Source of the DNA: Zantedeschia hybrid cultivar
Taxonomy: Eukaryota > Streptophyta > Magnoliopsida > Alismatales > Araceae
Length of the DNA: 64,000 nt
Direction: 5' to 3'
Assembly: GCA_030544215.1 (NCBI GenBank)
Contig: JARZZO010000013.1
Location: 25,775,229-25,839,228 of the forward strand
Part shown: piece after piece, positions 11,505-22,610 of the stretch
Layout: each line of letters begins with the position of its first letter
Position numbering within the stretch: position 1 is the first letter of the stretch
Translations under genes and position numbers: made by a program
The notes under the pieces: generated by a model
What the model saw: the letters and a program-made list of their open reading frames with translations, nothing else
Database searches by the model: none
What the model was told of the DNA's origin: nothing

Positions 11505-12460
11505 AGAATTAGTAAGAAAGTGGATGGTTACGTTATCTTAGGATTCCTTGTTGAATTATTTGAATTGTTAAACACAAACTCACTCAATGGGTTAGGATCC
11601 TAGTTTCAGTTCTTTTTTTCCACCGTTATACTCTATGGTTCTCTCACAACATTATGAATAGCTAGCCAGGACTTCAATTGGTACAACTAGCCTGATGAAC
11701 AAGGAGGAATACCTTGCTTTTGGGGACTTACGGAGGTCTTAACACCAACCACTCTAGTCTGACCGAGAGAACGACCTAGTCAGAGAGAGGTGATGATGCT
11801 AAGAAACGTGTTCCTATGGGGGGGGGGGGGGGTGAGCCCCAATGCAGATGACCTACGGCCTGGATGGCCTCTAATGTAGTATAAGATAAATATAGGTAAC
11901 AAAGAAACCAAAGATCTGATGACTGATGGACAAAAGAAGGAACTGTTTGAATCGCGTTGTTCACTGACGCTATTCAAAACATAAGCTTCTTTTATTAACA
12001 GATCCTCAGGTAGCAATGCCAACAGGAATATGAGGCTGAATGACGTCTCGAGTGGGCGACGCAGTTTGAATCGTGTCTCCCTGATTAGATGCTATTCAGA
12101 GCCTAAAAACTATAAACAAAGAGCAATTCTGGGGACAATCCCCTCCCAAATTATCAAGATAAACAGAAGCCTAACTGATCATGCAGACTTAAGTTAAACA
12201 GATTTATTATCATGCAAACAAACATAAACTCGATCAACCACACACTTCCTATCACACTCATAACTTCTAATTAATCACGGGAGGGCAAGATCTTACCGCA
12301 AAGGGGTGTGCACGTAGGGATAAAAGTAACTAAACTCACCAATTGGTGAAAGGAGTGCCCGAGGGACACAAGTGGTGCACCGTGGGTGCCCGATGATAAA
12401 AAATTAAGAACAAATATTAAAAGACGACAAGACCAAGTCCCACCGTGATAGTCAAAAAGT
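11505..12460 (-). other. Tat I 5' leader and putative primer binding region
   Basis: Untranslated leader between 5' LTR and gag. Read on the minus strand, the sequence right after the LTR (12460 downwards) is ACTTTTTGACTATCACGGTG, then a G-rich stretch. This is where a tRNA primer site is expected; I cannot match it to one tRNA with confidence. The leader also holds copies of the 12-10-12 motif (11946-12099) and a poly-G/C run at 11818-11832. Confidence 0.6.
11946..12099. repeat. 12-10-12 motif, three units in Tat I leader
   Basis: A doublet has arms at 12036-12047 and 12058-12069, then about 12067-12077 and 12088-12099, each pair separated by exactly 10 bases. A degenerate unit with a shortened spacer lies at 11946-11977. 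Arms resemble CTGAATGACGTC and GACGCnnTTTGA. Confidence 0.7.
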
Positions 12461-13185
12461 TGTAGACGCTCAAATCATGTGTGTGATGTTCATGAATTTC
12501 ATGTTGTTTGTATGATGAATAAAACTGTTGGAAACTAAAGAAAACGTGATCGCCAGAAACTGTTAAGTTTCAAAAGAAAGATTGATCGCTTACCTTTTCA
12601 GATTTAGGAGATTGAGTCCTTGATTCCCTCTCTTTGGCTGGCCAAAGAAAGAGTGCCCTTTTGTTGATGTGTTTTTGCTTTTGATTTCTTGATAGTTATT
12701 CTTTTGGATCTCCTTCTTTCTTCTTCTTTGTACCTTACAAAAAAAAAAGATTAAATAAGAAAGAATCTAATTAGAACTAAACTAGAGTAATATCTATTCT
12801 AATAAGAAATTTAAACATGCAACTAAACTATTCTACTCACTTGATTGTGGTTATTTACCTCTAATATGCATATAGGTTTGGAAAATAATGATCTGTGTAT
12901 GTGTGAACATAAAATGATGATGATGATGAACTATGAAAAATAATAAATAAACTATATGAAATTAATGAAAAGCTAGAAAGAAATTAGAGAAAGAAGATGG
13001 TTGGTTGGCTCCTCCACGGCCTTGATCTTCAAGAGCTTCAAAGAATGAATAGGATGAGGAAGAAGAAGCCTTAGATGAAACTTCTCTTGCTGTCTACGTT
13101 TTTCTCCTCTAGATCCTTCAAACACCTCGCCTTGAGCTTCAAAATTACCAATGGCCAACCTTTTTCAAAGGTCTAAAGGGTGTTG

Positions 13186-13193
13186 TATTTATA
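13186..13193 (-). promoter_or_regulatory. TATA box of Tat I 5' LTR
   Basis: The minus strand reads TATAAATA. The Tat II LTR has the same octamer at the matching place (49093-49100), so it is the likely start signal for element transcription. Confidence 0.7.
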
Positions 13194-13432
13194 GGAATAG
13201 GTTTAAGGGTGTTTTGGGCTTCAAAAGGACTCTCTCCCGCAATCGGACTTACCTTAAATGAGTATGGAGGAATTAGCAACCTTCCCAACTTCGGAAACTA
13301 GATTATCTGGGCCAAATCATGTTAATCAGAAAACTCCCAAATCCTGTTGCCCAGACGGGACGCCATTTGGTTAACTAAAGCAGCCAAAATAGAAAGGAAA
13401 TCTAAAAAGAAAACCGAAATACATTACAAAAC

Positions 13433-13639
13433 CTAAATCGCGTCTCTCAAGGGCGACGTGCTTTAGATAATTAGGAAATTAATTCTAATTAAAAATCGAA
13501 AACCCAGATGGATTAGAACTTAAATGCGGCTCCCTTAGGCGACGCTATTTAGTTAAATCTATCGGAATTTAGAAATTTAATTCTAAACTGATTTTAGCTA
13601 GGAATCTAAATGGCATCGGCCACGGACGACGCTAATCAA
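13433..13639. repeat. 12-10-12 motif, three units in Tat I LTR
   Basis: Units at 13433-13466, 13519-13552 and 13606-13639. Each has a CTTAAATG or CTAAATSGCR-type arm, a 10-base spacer and a GACG-type arm. The last arm is the most decayed. Confidence 0.75.
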
Positions 13640-13828
13640 CAAATTCAAGAAAAATCAATAAAAATAATTAATGATTAAACATCAGACCATTTTGGGATAT
13701 TATAATCGTGACATGAAATTTATTCAATATGAAGTCAAAATTAGCATGTTTACATGTGTAACCTAGAGTGGCAGGGTAGCTGGGATGATCAATTGCCTCC
13801 AATTGAATTTGTATATAATAAAAGTTAT

Positions 13829-15015
13829 CATTCTAGTATTGGGATGGCTCTATATGATACACTTTATGGTGCTAGTCTTACGTGACATACAAGCCAATCA
13901 AACATTATGGAATATCGGTCAGTTAATAAAATAGGCTTTTATATTCATTGTGTAATTCGTTTGTATTCATCGCATAATGAAGTCTGTGAATATGTGTAAT
14001 AATGATCATATTATTATAGGATCATACTAATGAGACTGATCACATATAAACATATATTCTTAATTGTTCATAGTCGGAGGATATATGAGAAGGACATCAT
14101 TTATCCGATTAGACTAGTATAGATTACTTCTGCTTATATGATGAGGGTGACTGATCTCATAGTCACTTATGTAGAGATATCAAGGCGAATCTGTAGGTAC
14201 TTATTGGAGAATGAGTTCACTGAACTGATCCGACTTGAATCGCTAGATGGTAATGTGCCTAACTGTCAACCAGCTTGATTTAATTGTCGTAGTTGAGTTT
14301 GATGGTCCTCGGACCTGAGACACCAAGGACACCTTGTCAGTGGACTTCTGTACTTTGACCTTGGCTGGCGAATCTCTAAACATGAGATTCTAAATAGTCA
14401 AGGATCGGGTGCAACAAAATACTTTCGTAGGAAATTGAGTGTTTAGTACACTTGGTATTTAGAGAGAGAATGCTCTAAGAAAGATGTGCAGAGGTCCCTA
14501 GCCAGGGGGGATACTATATCAGCAAAGGAGTTTGCTGACATTATACAGTGACATCCGAACCAAGTGAGTCGACCGATTAGGGTTTGACAGTACACCATAC
14601 TCTAAGTTGACTCGAGAGCATTGCACGACTAACAGATTATATCCATGTGGTAACTATCGACAGAAAGGTTTCTTGAGTGGGTTGTTGAACCCCAATACCT
14701 TCCAATATTATGCGGTGTTGGTTGGCATCCAACATGATAGGAGGTCCGATCGATTTAAATTTGCGAACTTAATTATATAAGTCAATTAATTAATATGGAG
14801 ATACTAATTAATAATTAAGTCAGTAAGGACTTATTGAACCTAATGGGCCATTAGTTGGATTGGTACTTGCGACTAAAGGGTCACATACACAAGGATTCTC
14901 ATGTGACAGGTCAAAAACGAGAATTAATATTAAGTCAGGGTTTTTTTTGAAAAACCACTAGGATGACTTAATATATGTATCTGCTGAGAGGGCAACCCTG
15001 GCCAAGCCACAGACT
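13829..15015 (+). mobile_element. Older copia LTR, left part, split by copia I
   Basis: It resembles the copia II LTR (41816-43127). Shared blocks include CTTAATTGTTC followed by TAGTCGGAGGATAT (14070-14090; 41968-41998), GATGAGGGTGACTGATCT, and AATCGCTAGATGGTA. The start is blurred: about 13829 reads CTAGTATTGGG where intact relatives have TGTTAGTATT or TGTTAGAATT. Its continuation lies at 27531-27950 beyond copia I. The element body it belonged to is not identified. 13755-13828 shows nothing recognisable. Confidence 0.65.
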
Positions 15016-16601
15016 TGTTAGAATTGGGTGGCCTCAAAGCCAATCATTGTACATTCTAGTTCAGATTATTAATAAAGGCAATCATTTCTTCATTTAATAA
15101 TTCTCGCAATTAACTATCGTAATGAAGGTCCATAGACAAATGTATGGGATATTGAATCATGATGAGATCATGATAGTGAGATCAATATCCTAAGGCAATT
15201 GTCTTAAATAGTTCTCGATCATAGGATATTTGAGATAGACATTAAATATCCGATAAGATCGACACAAGTTATGTCTGCTCATATGATGAGGGTGAATGAT
15301 CTCACATTCACTCGTGTGGTGACACTAAGACAAACAAGTGGGTGCTCATTAGAGAATGAGTTCACTGAACAGACCCAAATAAGAATTCCTGGATGGTAAT
15401 TATACCTATTAGTCAACCAGGGAATTCGATCGTTGCAGTAGCACGGTTGGTCCTTTGACCTGAGTCACCAATGATACCTTGTTTGTGGACCATTGTATCT
15501 TGATTCTCTGACTCGTGGACTTTAACCATTAAGTCCACCATAATCGGTCTTTCAGATACAGTGGAAAGCTTGCGAAGGTAATTGAGTGAACAACAAGGGA
15601 TCACTCACTCTTGGTATAAGACTGGAGAAAGAATGTCCTATAGATGTGTACACAGAAATCCCTGGCCAGGGTAAAATGAAAGAGATGTCTTTCTAGATAT
15701 TAACTGTGTACTGGAATCCATCTAGATAATGCGAAAGAGGATTTGACTATAAAACCATACCCTTGCATTATTGGGACATTGCATGAGTGAAGGCTTATAT
15801 CTGTGCGGTATCTGCAGACGGAAAGGTTCAATTGAAGGGAACAGTATCCCTTATATCTTCTGGGATCATGAGGTAGTGTTTGGTGCTGTTCATGATCAGA
15901 AGGCCAAGTGATTTAATCATCAGATGATAATTCACTTGTTTATTAAATTAATCATTTAACATATGATGATTAAATGTTAATTAATAAATATTAAACTCAA
16001 GAAACAGTTCTAAGTTTAATGGGCCTGCAACCAGACTGATATATGGGCCTAGAGGGTCACACACATAAGAGTTCTCGTCAGACGGTGATAGATGTTAAAT
16101 TTCATGCTTATTTGGGTTTTTGTGAAAAGCCGCAGGATAAACATGAAGATTTAATGGAGAATTATCCAAGGTCAAACTCTTGGATAATCATGAGGATTAT
16201 TCCCTGTGCTTATCCTTATTTCTATAAAAGGAGGGCCAAGGGGAAGGGGTAAAAAGTTAGTTGGACGAATTTTACTCCCCAGATTCTCTCTCTCCTCTCT
16301 CTCTCTCCTTCTCTCTCTCTTGGAGTGGATCTGTCTCTCTCCGCGCATGGTGGATTTGAGATCTGGTCGGAGAACTCAAGCCGAGGAGGAAATCGCGTCT
16401 GCTGCGGGAACTAGTGTGGATACCTCTAGAGATCGTGCGCGTGCGCGATTACCGAGTCGACATCATCCACAGGAGATTCGAAACCCCGCAAAGGTGAAGA
16501 ACTGTTCTTCCCGCTTAGATTTTAATGTCCGTTTTACAACCCCAGCAACCGATACAATGGAATCATTTTTATTTCCGCTGCATTCATGGCGATTCCTTAC
16601 A
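15016..16601 (+). repeat. Copia I 5' LTR (1586 bp)
   Basis: It starts TGTTAGAATTGGG and ends GATTCCTTACA, directly before the primer site. The 3' LTR at 26485-27530 matches it closely but lacks about 527 bases, corresponding to roughly 15485-16011. It has a TATA box at 16223 and a CT microsatellite at about 16276-16321. Confidence 0.92.
16223..16228 (+). promoter_or_regulatory. TATA box of copia I 5' LTR
   Basis: TATAAA within TTTCTATAAAAGGAGG, about 380 bases before the LTR end. The identical site is at 27165-27170 in the 3' LTR. Likely transcription start signal. Confidence 0.75.
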
Positions 16602-16602
16602 G

Positions 16603-16614
16603 TGGTATCAGAGC
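16603..16614 (+). promoter_or_regulatory. Copia I primer binding site (initiator Met tRNA)
   Basis: TGGTATCAGAGC lies two bases after the LTR end. It is the standard complement of the plant initiator-methionine tRNA 3' end, used to prime minus-strand DNA synthesis. The same 12-mer follows the LTRs of copia II (43129) and of the Tekay-type element (54751). Confidence 0.92.
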
Positions 16615-17269
16615 CAGGTTTGCTGGTTCGGTTGTAAAATGGCACCATTTTGCGTGTTTTTCTCGTTATGCGTGAAGAACCCGTATTGTACGTGTTCTTG
16701 TGTTTAATCCGATTAAAAATGACAGATTAGTGTTCATATGATGATCACAATCAATTTGATTATTTTTCTGTAATTTTTCGGATTTTATTTGGGGTTTTCG
16801 GAGTTCTTCATGAGATGATGAACCGGGGTACTTCGGCGGCTTCGTACGCGACTCCCAAGTGTTGGGATGGCGGCCCGGATGTCTGGATCATTAGGTGATA
16901 GTCACCACTACGCATTCGACACATTTGCCGGCGCCGGAGTGCCCTTGGAGGTGCTAAAAATCAAGCCCAAACTCGGTTTTTTAAACCTGAAAAATCAGAT
17001 TTTAAAGGGGAGTTTAGGGCTCGATTCAAGGGCCATTTGGCCACCGCCGGCTGCCCCACCGGTGCCGGGCTGACCGCCGGAGGTGGGGGCGTCGCCGACG
17101 GTGCCTGGCGGCGCCGTCGCCGGCGCCTGGCGGCGCTGCCATCGCCTCATCCGCCGCCGGCCTGCACAAATTAGGGTTACAGGTTATATGAAGGGGCCCG
17201 GTCGAATCCTTCATGAAGGGGCTGAACCGCCCGGTCCCGACCCGGTCGGACCGGGCGGGGGCCGGGCGG

Positions 17270-17410
17270 CGCCCTGGCCGAGCCAGGGTGCGACCCTGGC
17301 TGAGCCAGGGTTCGACCCTGGCCGAGCCAGGGCTCGGGTCTGGCTGGGCCAGACCCGCTGGCCGAGCCAAGGCTCGACCCTGGCCGACCCAGGGCCCTGG
17401 GCTCGGGCCG
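17270..17410 (+). repeat. GC-rich palindromic tandem repeat in copia I leader
   Basis: Five or six variants of a unit of about 24 bases built from CCCTGGCYGAGCCAGGG, itself an inverted repeat. It is therefore open in several frames on both strands, which creates false reading frames of more than 100 codons. The copia II leader has a related but different GC-rich block (43280-43500). Confidence 0.8.
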
Positions 17411-18567
17411 TATGGGCCCAAATGGGCTGGGCCCATTTTCTGGTTTTTAAAAATTGGTTTTTAATGCCTGTTTAACCCCCTTTAAACCCAATATTAGCCC
17501 ATTTAAGCCAATTTTAAAATTGTTTTAAAACAGAATAATTATAGGAATAATTAATAAATGTTATTAATTATTTTTATGATTATTAACAGCTTATTAAAGT
17601 GTTTAATAACTGTTAGTCAATTAAAGGGCTTTGTTATTAATAGGGTGTTAGTTAATTATTTAAAATTATTTTAGAAAATTAATTTCCCTGTTAATTTAAT
17701 TAGTTTAAAATTGTTTTAAACTGATTTCATGCATAACTTGATTACATTTTACTGTTCAAATTGTTTGAATAATCATTTAGATTAACTGAATGGTTTAGTT
17801 AGTTTATTTGTCAATAATGTTTTGAATATTATTGATTATGCTGAAATAAATGTTATTTCGAAAACTAATTGGTATTATAATTTTATATTTATAAAATTTA
17901 ATACCAAACTGCAATTATGTGATGATTGTGATGCATGTGATGTGTTCTATGGTGGGATGATCATGGACTTAGTATTTTCATGTGATGAATGATGTGAATG
18001 GATGCGATGCTTATTTCATTTGGTATTTTAAATAGGACCTGCGTGTCCTCCTCTCTCTTAATCCAAGTGTATTTTCTACCTTCCTATAAGATTGTACTCC
18101 CCTTGATAAGATCAAGATTTCTAATTGTTTAAATGTACATTTGTGGACCTGCGAGTCCTGGATATCGTATTTAAATGTATCGGATTAAGTTTAAAGGACG
18201 GGATCTTCTGAAGACACCTCTGGAGGGAGGACTCGCATCAAATGGAACCAGTGTTGCTGTTTTCACATTAGGATCCTATTATGGATCGTCGTTTGGCTCC
18301 GATTATTCCATAGTAGCTTTAGCAGTCCATGATCATCCCCATTTAATTTTTCTGCATATATGTGATATTTGTGGACTATGCTATCATATATATATTTCTA
18401 TTAAGTATATTGATACTTCAAATCGAAATACTATTGATAGCACGATTTTTACAAATCAAAATCAAAAATCCTCTTTTAAAACTTAAGTTGTAAACGTGAG
18501 ATATTCAGAATAATCCACGTAACCCACCATCATTATAGATCTTAGGATAATTCTTATCTTAAACGGA

Positions 18568-18865
18568 TTTGTTGTGCTACCACAAGGTCGGTTTGATTTA
18601 GAAATTAAACTAGATCTACGACATGTGATGTCATTAAGATGAATAGACAAATAGTGTAGTTTTGTTGTGCTACCACAAGGATTGCACTATGAATTCATGT
18701 CATCTAAGTAATGATGGATAAACTTAACTGAATCAAATTGATTTGTTGTGCTACCACAAGGTCATTCTGATTCAGGAGTTAAATCGATCGGATATTGCAA
18801 ACGTTGCAACTGTCAAGAGTTGACTGCCTAAGGGACTTGATGTGATTTGTTGTGCTACCACAAGG
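18568..18865 (+). repeat. Four phased hairpin repeats in copia I leader
   Basis: TTTGTTGTGCTACCACAAGG occurs at 18568-18587, 18661-18680, 18742-18761 and 18846-18865, identical each time, with start spacings of 93, 81 and 104. Each contains the inverted repeat TTGTG-CTAC-CACAA. The intervening sequence is not repeated. A diverged series with nearly the same spacing is in copia II (44704-44998). Confidence 0.9.
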
Positions 18866-19051
18866 TCACATGCATGTTGCCCGAAGGATTCTGATCCCCA
18901 CTAGGAGATCACCGGAATCTCCCGTTCTGTATCTTAGAGGGTCATACAAATCGCCGAAAAATAGTGGGAGCATAAATCTAGATTAAAAGTCCTAAATCTG
19001 ATTTTAAGAACTATCTGCTCATTTTATATATATTCCATGTAGGTCGCTATA

Positions 19052-19930
19052 TTGTCACCTAACCCCCTCCGTTGCATACTTGATGCAAACAAACTCACGG
19101 GACTAAATTACATTGACTGGTTACGCAACCTGAAGATTGTCCTCAGGTGTGAAAAGCTAGCCTATGTCCTAGATCAACCAGATCCAGTGCAACCCAGTGA
19201 TAATGCTAACGAAGATGAATTAATGATGTATGAAAATTGGAAGGAGGACTCTGTCAGGGTCCAGTGTTATATGCTTGGTTCAATGAACAATGAACTGCAG
19301 CGATAACATGATAACATGGAACCTAAGACCATTCTGAATCACCTACATGAGTTGTTTGGTGAACAATCCAAAACAGAAAGATATGAGATATCTAAGAAAT
19401 TGTTCAGGACCAGAATGAGCGAGGGCAGATCTGTGCAAACTCATGTGCTCAAGATGATAGAATGGATTGAGAGGCTTGCTGTGCTCGGCTTTGTTATGAA
19501 CAATGACCTGAGCATTGACTTAATCCTACAGTCCCTTCCAGATTCATTTTCACAATTCATTATCAACTTCAATATGAACAAAATTGAAGTTTCACTGGCT
19601 GAGCTGCTCAACATGTTGAAGACAGCATAAGGCACTATCCAGAAAGATAAGCCAAATGTAATGCTTGTTGGTAAGACCAACAAGAAAATGAAAGCTGGAC
19701 AGACCTTTAAGAAAGGTAAGCCTAAGAAGCTAGTGAAAAGCAAACCGGCGACACAAAAGGACAAAGCTAAAGTCAATGATAAAGGTCAGTGTTTCCACTG
19801 CCATAAAGAAGGTCATTGGAAGAGAAACTGCAAGATTTATCTTGCAGAAAAAGCAAAGGAGAAGCTTGGTGAAGCTTCAGGTATTCTCATGATCGATCTT
19901 AACTTGTCTTATAGAGAATCAACATCCTGG
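19052..19930 (+). pseudogene. Copia I gag, start codon lost and stops in frame
   Basis: Copia gag, beginning SPNPLRCILDANKLTGLNY and DWLRNLKIVL, with a C-terminal zinc knuckle CFHCHKEGHWKRNC (about 19790-19831) behind a Lys-rich linker. The homologous gag of copia II begins with ATG (45195). Here that position is TTG (19052), so the start is lost. In-frame stops lie at about 19304 and 19628, while the rest stays in one frame. Gag would form the particle and bind RNA through the knuckle. The upstream ATGs are not in a position conserved with copia II. Confidence 0.88.
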
Positions 19931-21087
19931 GTATTAGATACTTGATGTGTTTCTCATATCTGCAATAACCTGCAGGTGTTAACAAGTAAAAGAAGATTGA
20001 ACCGCGGAGACGTGGATCTGAGGCTTGGGAATATAGCAAAAGTTGTTGCGTTAGCTGTGGGGACAACAAGACTTCAGATGCCGTCAGGAGACTCTTTGGA
20101 ACTGATAGATTGTTATTATGTTCCAACCATTATTAGGAATATCATATCTATTTCATGTTTAGATAGACAAGGATATTCTATGAAGCTAGAGAATAAAGGT
20201 TGTTCAATTTATCAAGGAGACAAATTGTTTGCTTCCGGATATTTATTGAATGGATTATATTTACTTGATATTTCATATGATGTTTGTCTGGTAAATAATT
20301 CTCTTGAACGCTTAGATAAGGATGCGAATAAATCGTACCTATGGCATTGTAGGCTAGGTCATATAAATGAGAACAGGATCATAAGGTTGCAAAAGAATGG
20401 ATATCTTGATCCATTTGATTATGAATCATTTGCAACCTGTGAAGCTTGTCTTATGGGAAAGATAACCAAAGCTCCATTCTCAGGACATGGAGACAGAGCT
20501 AAGGACTTATTGGAACTAATACATAGTGATGTATGTGGTCCAATGTCCACTCATGCTATGGGTGGTTACTCATACTTTGTTTCATTTACAGATGATTTCT
20601 CAAGATATGGCTACATATATTTAATGAAATATAAGTAAGAAGTTCTTGAGAAATTTAAAGAGTTTAAAAACGAAGTTGAGAACCAGACTGGAAAGAGTAT
20701 TAAAACTCTTCGATCAGATCGAGGGGGTGAATACTTAAGTACAGAATTCACAGAATATCTTAAGGATAATGGTATTTTGTCTCAGTGGACTCCTCCCTAT
20801 ACACCTCAGTTAAATGGTGTATCGGAAAGGAGAAATCGTACTCTATTAGATATGGTACGATCCATGATGAGTTATGCCAAACTTCCAATCTCTTTATCGG
20901 GATATGCACTGTTGGCTGATGCATATCTGTTGAATAAAGTTCCCAGTAAGTCAGTACCTTCCACTCCATATGAGATATGGAAAGGAAAGAAACCAGACTT
21001 TAAGCATGTTAGAGTCTGGGTTGTCCTGCACATGTCAAAAGACATGATCCAGACAAACTGGATTCCAGGACAGAGAAATGTGGATTT
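19931..21087 (+). pseudogene. Copia I protease and integrase, nonsense and frameshift mutations
   Basis: The protease begins at TSWVLDT; the next codon, the Gly of the catalytic Asp-Thr-Gly, is TGA (about 19943). Downstream are DCYYVPTIIRNIISISCL and the integrase: zinc finger HCRLGHI with CEACLMGK, first Asp in HSDVCGPM, second Asp in LRSDRGGEY, and Glu in NGVSERRNRTL. A stop lies at about 20636. A single-base deletion near 21017-21021 (compared with copia II GTCTGGGGATG) moves the rest into another frame. Protease would process Gag-Pol and integrase would insert cDNA. Confidence 0.88.
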
Positions 21088-22610
21088 GTGGGATATCCAA
21101 AAGAGACTTTTGGATATTACTTCTATCAGCCCAGCGATCAAAGGGTGTTTGTCGCAAAAAGAGCTGTCTTCTTAGAAAAAGAATATCTTTCAAAAGAAGA
21201 CAGTGGGAGTAAGAGAGAATTGGAAGAAATTCTAGACTCACAAATCAACACTGGTTCATCTACTGAACCATTGACTCAAGAACTTGTTCAAGATGATACA
21301 CAAAAGGTTCGCAGATCAGGTAGAGTGCCTAAGCAGCCTGAAAGATATATTGGACATATCGATGATGGCAAGCCAAAAGTGCACTTAAATGAGGATGATG
21401 ATCCTCAAACCTACCTAGAAGCCATAAATAATCAAGAATCAGAAAAATGGCAAGAGGCAATGGATTCTGAAATTCAGTCTATGTATGCCAACCAAGTTTG
21501 GAACTTGGTTGATCTACCAGAAGGTATAGTACCTATTGGCAGTAAATGGATCTTTAAAAGAAAGATCGGGGCAGATAGACAGATTGACACATACAAGGCA
21601 AGGCTTGTAGCAAAAGGATATCGTCAAAGACAAGGCGTTGACTATGACGAAACCTTTTCTCCAGTTGCCATGATTAAGTCAATCAGAATACTTCTTGCAA
21701 TCGCTGCATTCTATGATTATGAAATATGACAAATGGATGTGAAAACAGCATTCCTTAACGGGAATCTTCAAGAAGAGATGTATATGATACAACCTGAAGG
21801 ATTCACTTCCAAAGAGCATTCAAGCAAGGTATGCAAGCTGCAAAGATCCATCTATGGATTAAAGCAGGCATCCCGAACTTGGAACTTAAGATTTGATGAA
21901 CCAATCAAATCTTATGACTTCATTAAGAATGAAGATGAACCTTGTGTATACAAAAAGGCTAGTGGGAGCGCAGTTACTTTTTTGGTACTTTACGTTGATG
22001 ACATTCTACTCATTGGGAATGATGTAGGAATGTTGTCATCAGTAAAGGCTTGGTTATCCAAAAACTTCTCCATGAAAGATTTGGGAGAAGCATCCTATAT
22101 TCTGGGAATAAGGATCTATCGAGATAGGTCCAAAAAGATGCTTGGCTTGTCCCAATCTATGTACATAGATACCATAGTCAAAAGGTTTGGCATGAAAAAT
22201 TTCAAGAGAGGCCTCGTTCCTATGAGGCATGGAATTTATCTCTCTAAAGAAATGTCTCCCAAGACACCTGAAGAGAGAGCATACATGGATAGAGTTCCTT
22301 ATGCCTCGGCAATAGGATCTATCATGTATGCAATGCTATGTACTAGGCTTGATGTGGCACATCCATTAAGTGTCACTAGTAGATGTCAGGCTGATCCAGG
22401 TGAGGAACACTGGAAGGCGGTGAAATGTATCCTTAGATACTTGAGAAGGACTAAGGATCTATTTCTCGTTTATGGAGGAAACGACTTGGAACTTCGAGGA
22501 TTTACTGACTCGAGTTTCCAGTCGGATATGGATGACAGCAAATCCATGTCTGGATTTGTGTTCATGTTAAATGGAGGTGCAGTAAGTTGGAAGAGTTCCA
22601 AACAGGAAAC
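21088..22610 (+). pseudogene. Copia I reverse transcriptase
   Basis: Plus-strand RT following the frameshift. It has VWNLVDLPEGIVPIGSKWIF, YKARLVAKGYRQRQGVDYDE, TFSPVAMIKSIR, MDVKTAFLNGNL, the catalytic LYVDDILLIGND (about 21988-22023) and MHGIYLS-type thumb sequences. It ends in SGFVFMLNGGAVSWKSSKQET, where RNase H begins. A Trp codon has become TGA at 21727. At 22611 the gene is cut by a solo LTR insertion, and the remaining RNase H continues at 24123. Confidence 0.92.

Larger units (their letters stand above)
1..13754 (-). mobile_element. Tat I: decayed Ty3/gypsy Tat-lineage retrotransposon, 3' end outside window
   Basis: A minus-strand LTR retrotransposon. Reading right to left it has a 5' LTR, leader, gag, protease with G-patch, RT, RNase H, a second archaeal-type RNase H, integrase and a long 3' region. 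The doubled RNase H and the antisense mobile-domain-like gene at the 3' side are hallmarks of the plant Tat lineage. The coding region is spread over several frames with many stops, so the copy is dead. A second copy (Tat II, from 48310) gives a good internal comparison. The 3' LTR is not in the window. Assigning 1-1880 to this element is inference from position and orientation. Confidence 0.85.
12461..13754 (-). repeat. Tat I 5' LTR (1294 bp)
   Basis: On the minus strand it starts TGTAAACATGC (13754 downwards) and ends GAGCGTCTACA (at 12461), giving the TG...CA ends of an LTR. It aligns by eye along its length with the Tat II LTR at 48310-49684 and with the Tat III LTR at 38454-39810. It has a TATA box at 13186-13193. 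The flank right of it begins TGTGT; the partner duplication is outside the window. Confidence 0.85.
16615..19051 (+). other. Copia I long untranslated leader
   Basis: 2.4 kb between primer site and gag without a believable gene. It holds a GC-rich, self-complementary repeat block (17270-17410), an AT-rich middle (17450-17900) and four phased hairpin repeats (18568-18865). The last part aligns with the copia II leader (for example GATTCTGATCCC at 18888 and 45027). Long open frames in the GC-rich block are composition artefacts. Confidence 0.7.

Noticed and set aside
16603..16614. tRNA gene suggested by initiator-Met-like sequence
   Set aside because: Only the 12-base primer site complement is present, next to an LTR end; no cloverleaf.
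17026..17475. Long open frames on both strands in GC-rich DNA
   Set aside because: They lie in a palindromic GC repeat in the copia leader; peptides are repeat artefacts (Gly-, Ala-, Arg- and Pro-rich) with no conserved domain.
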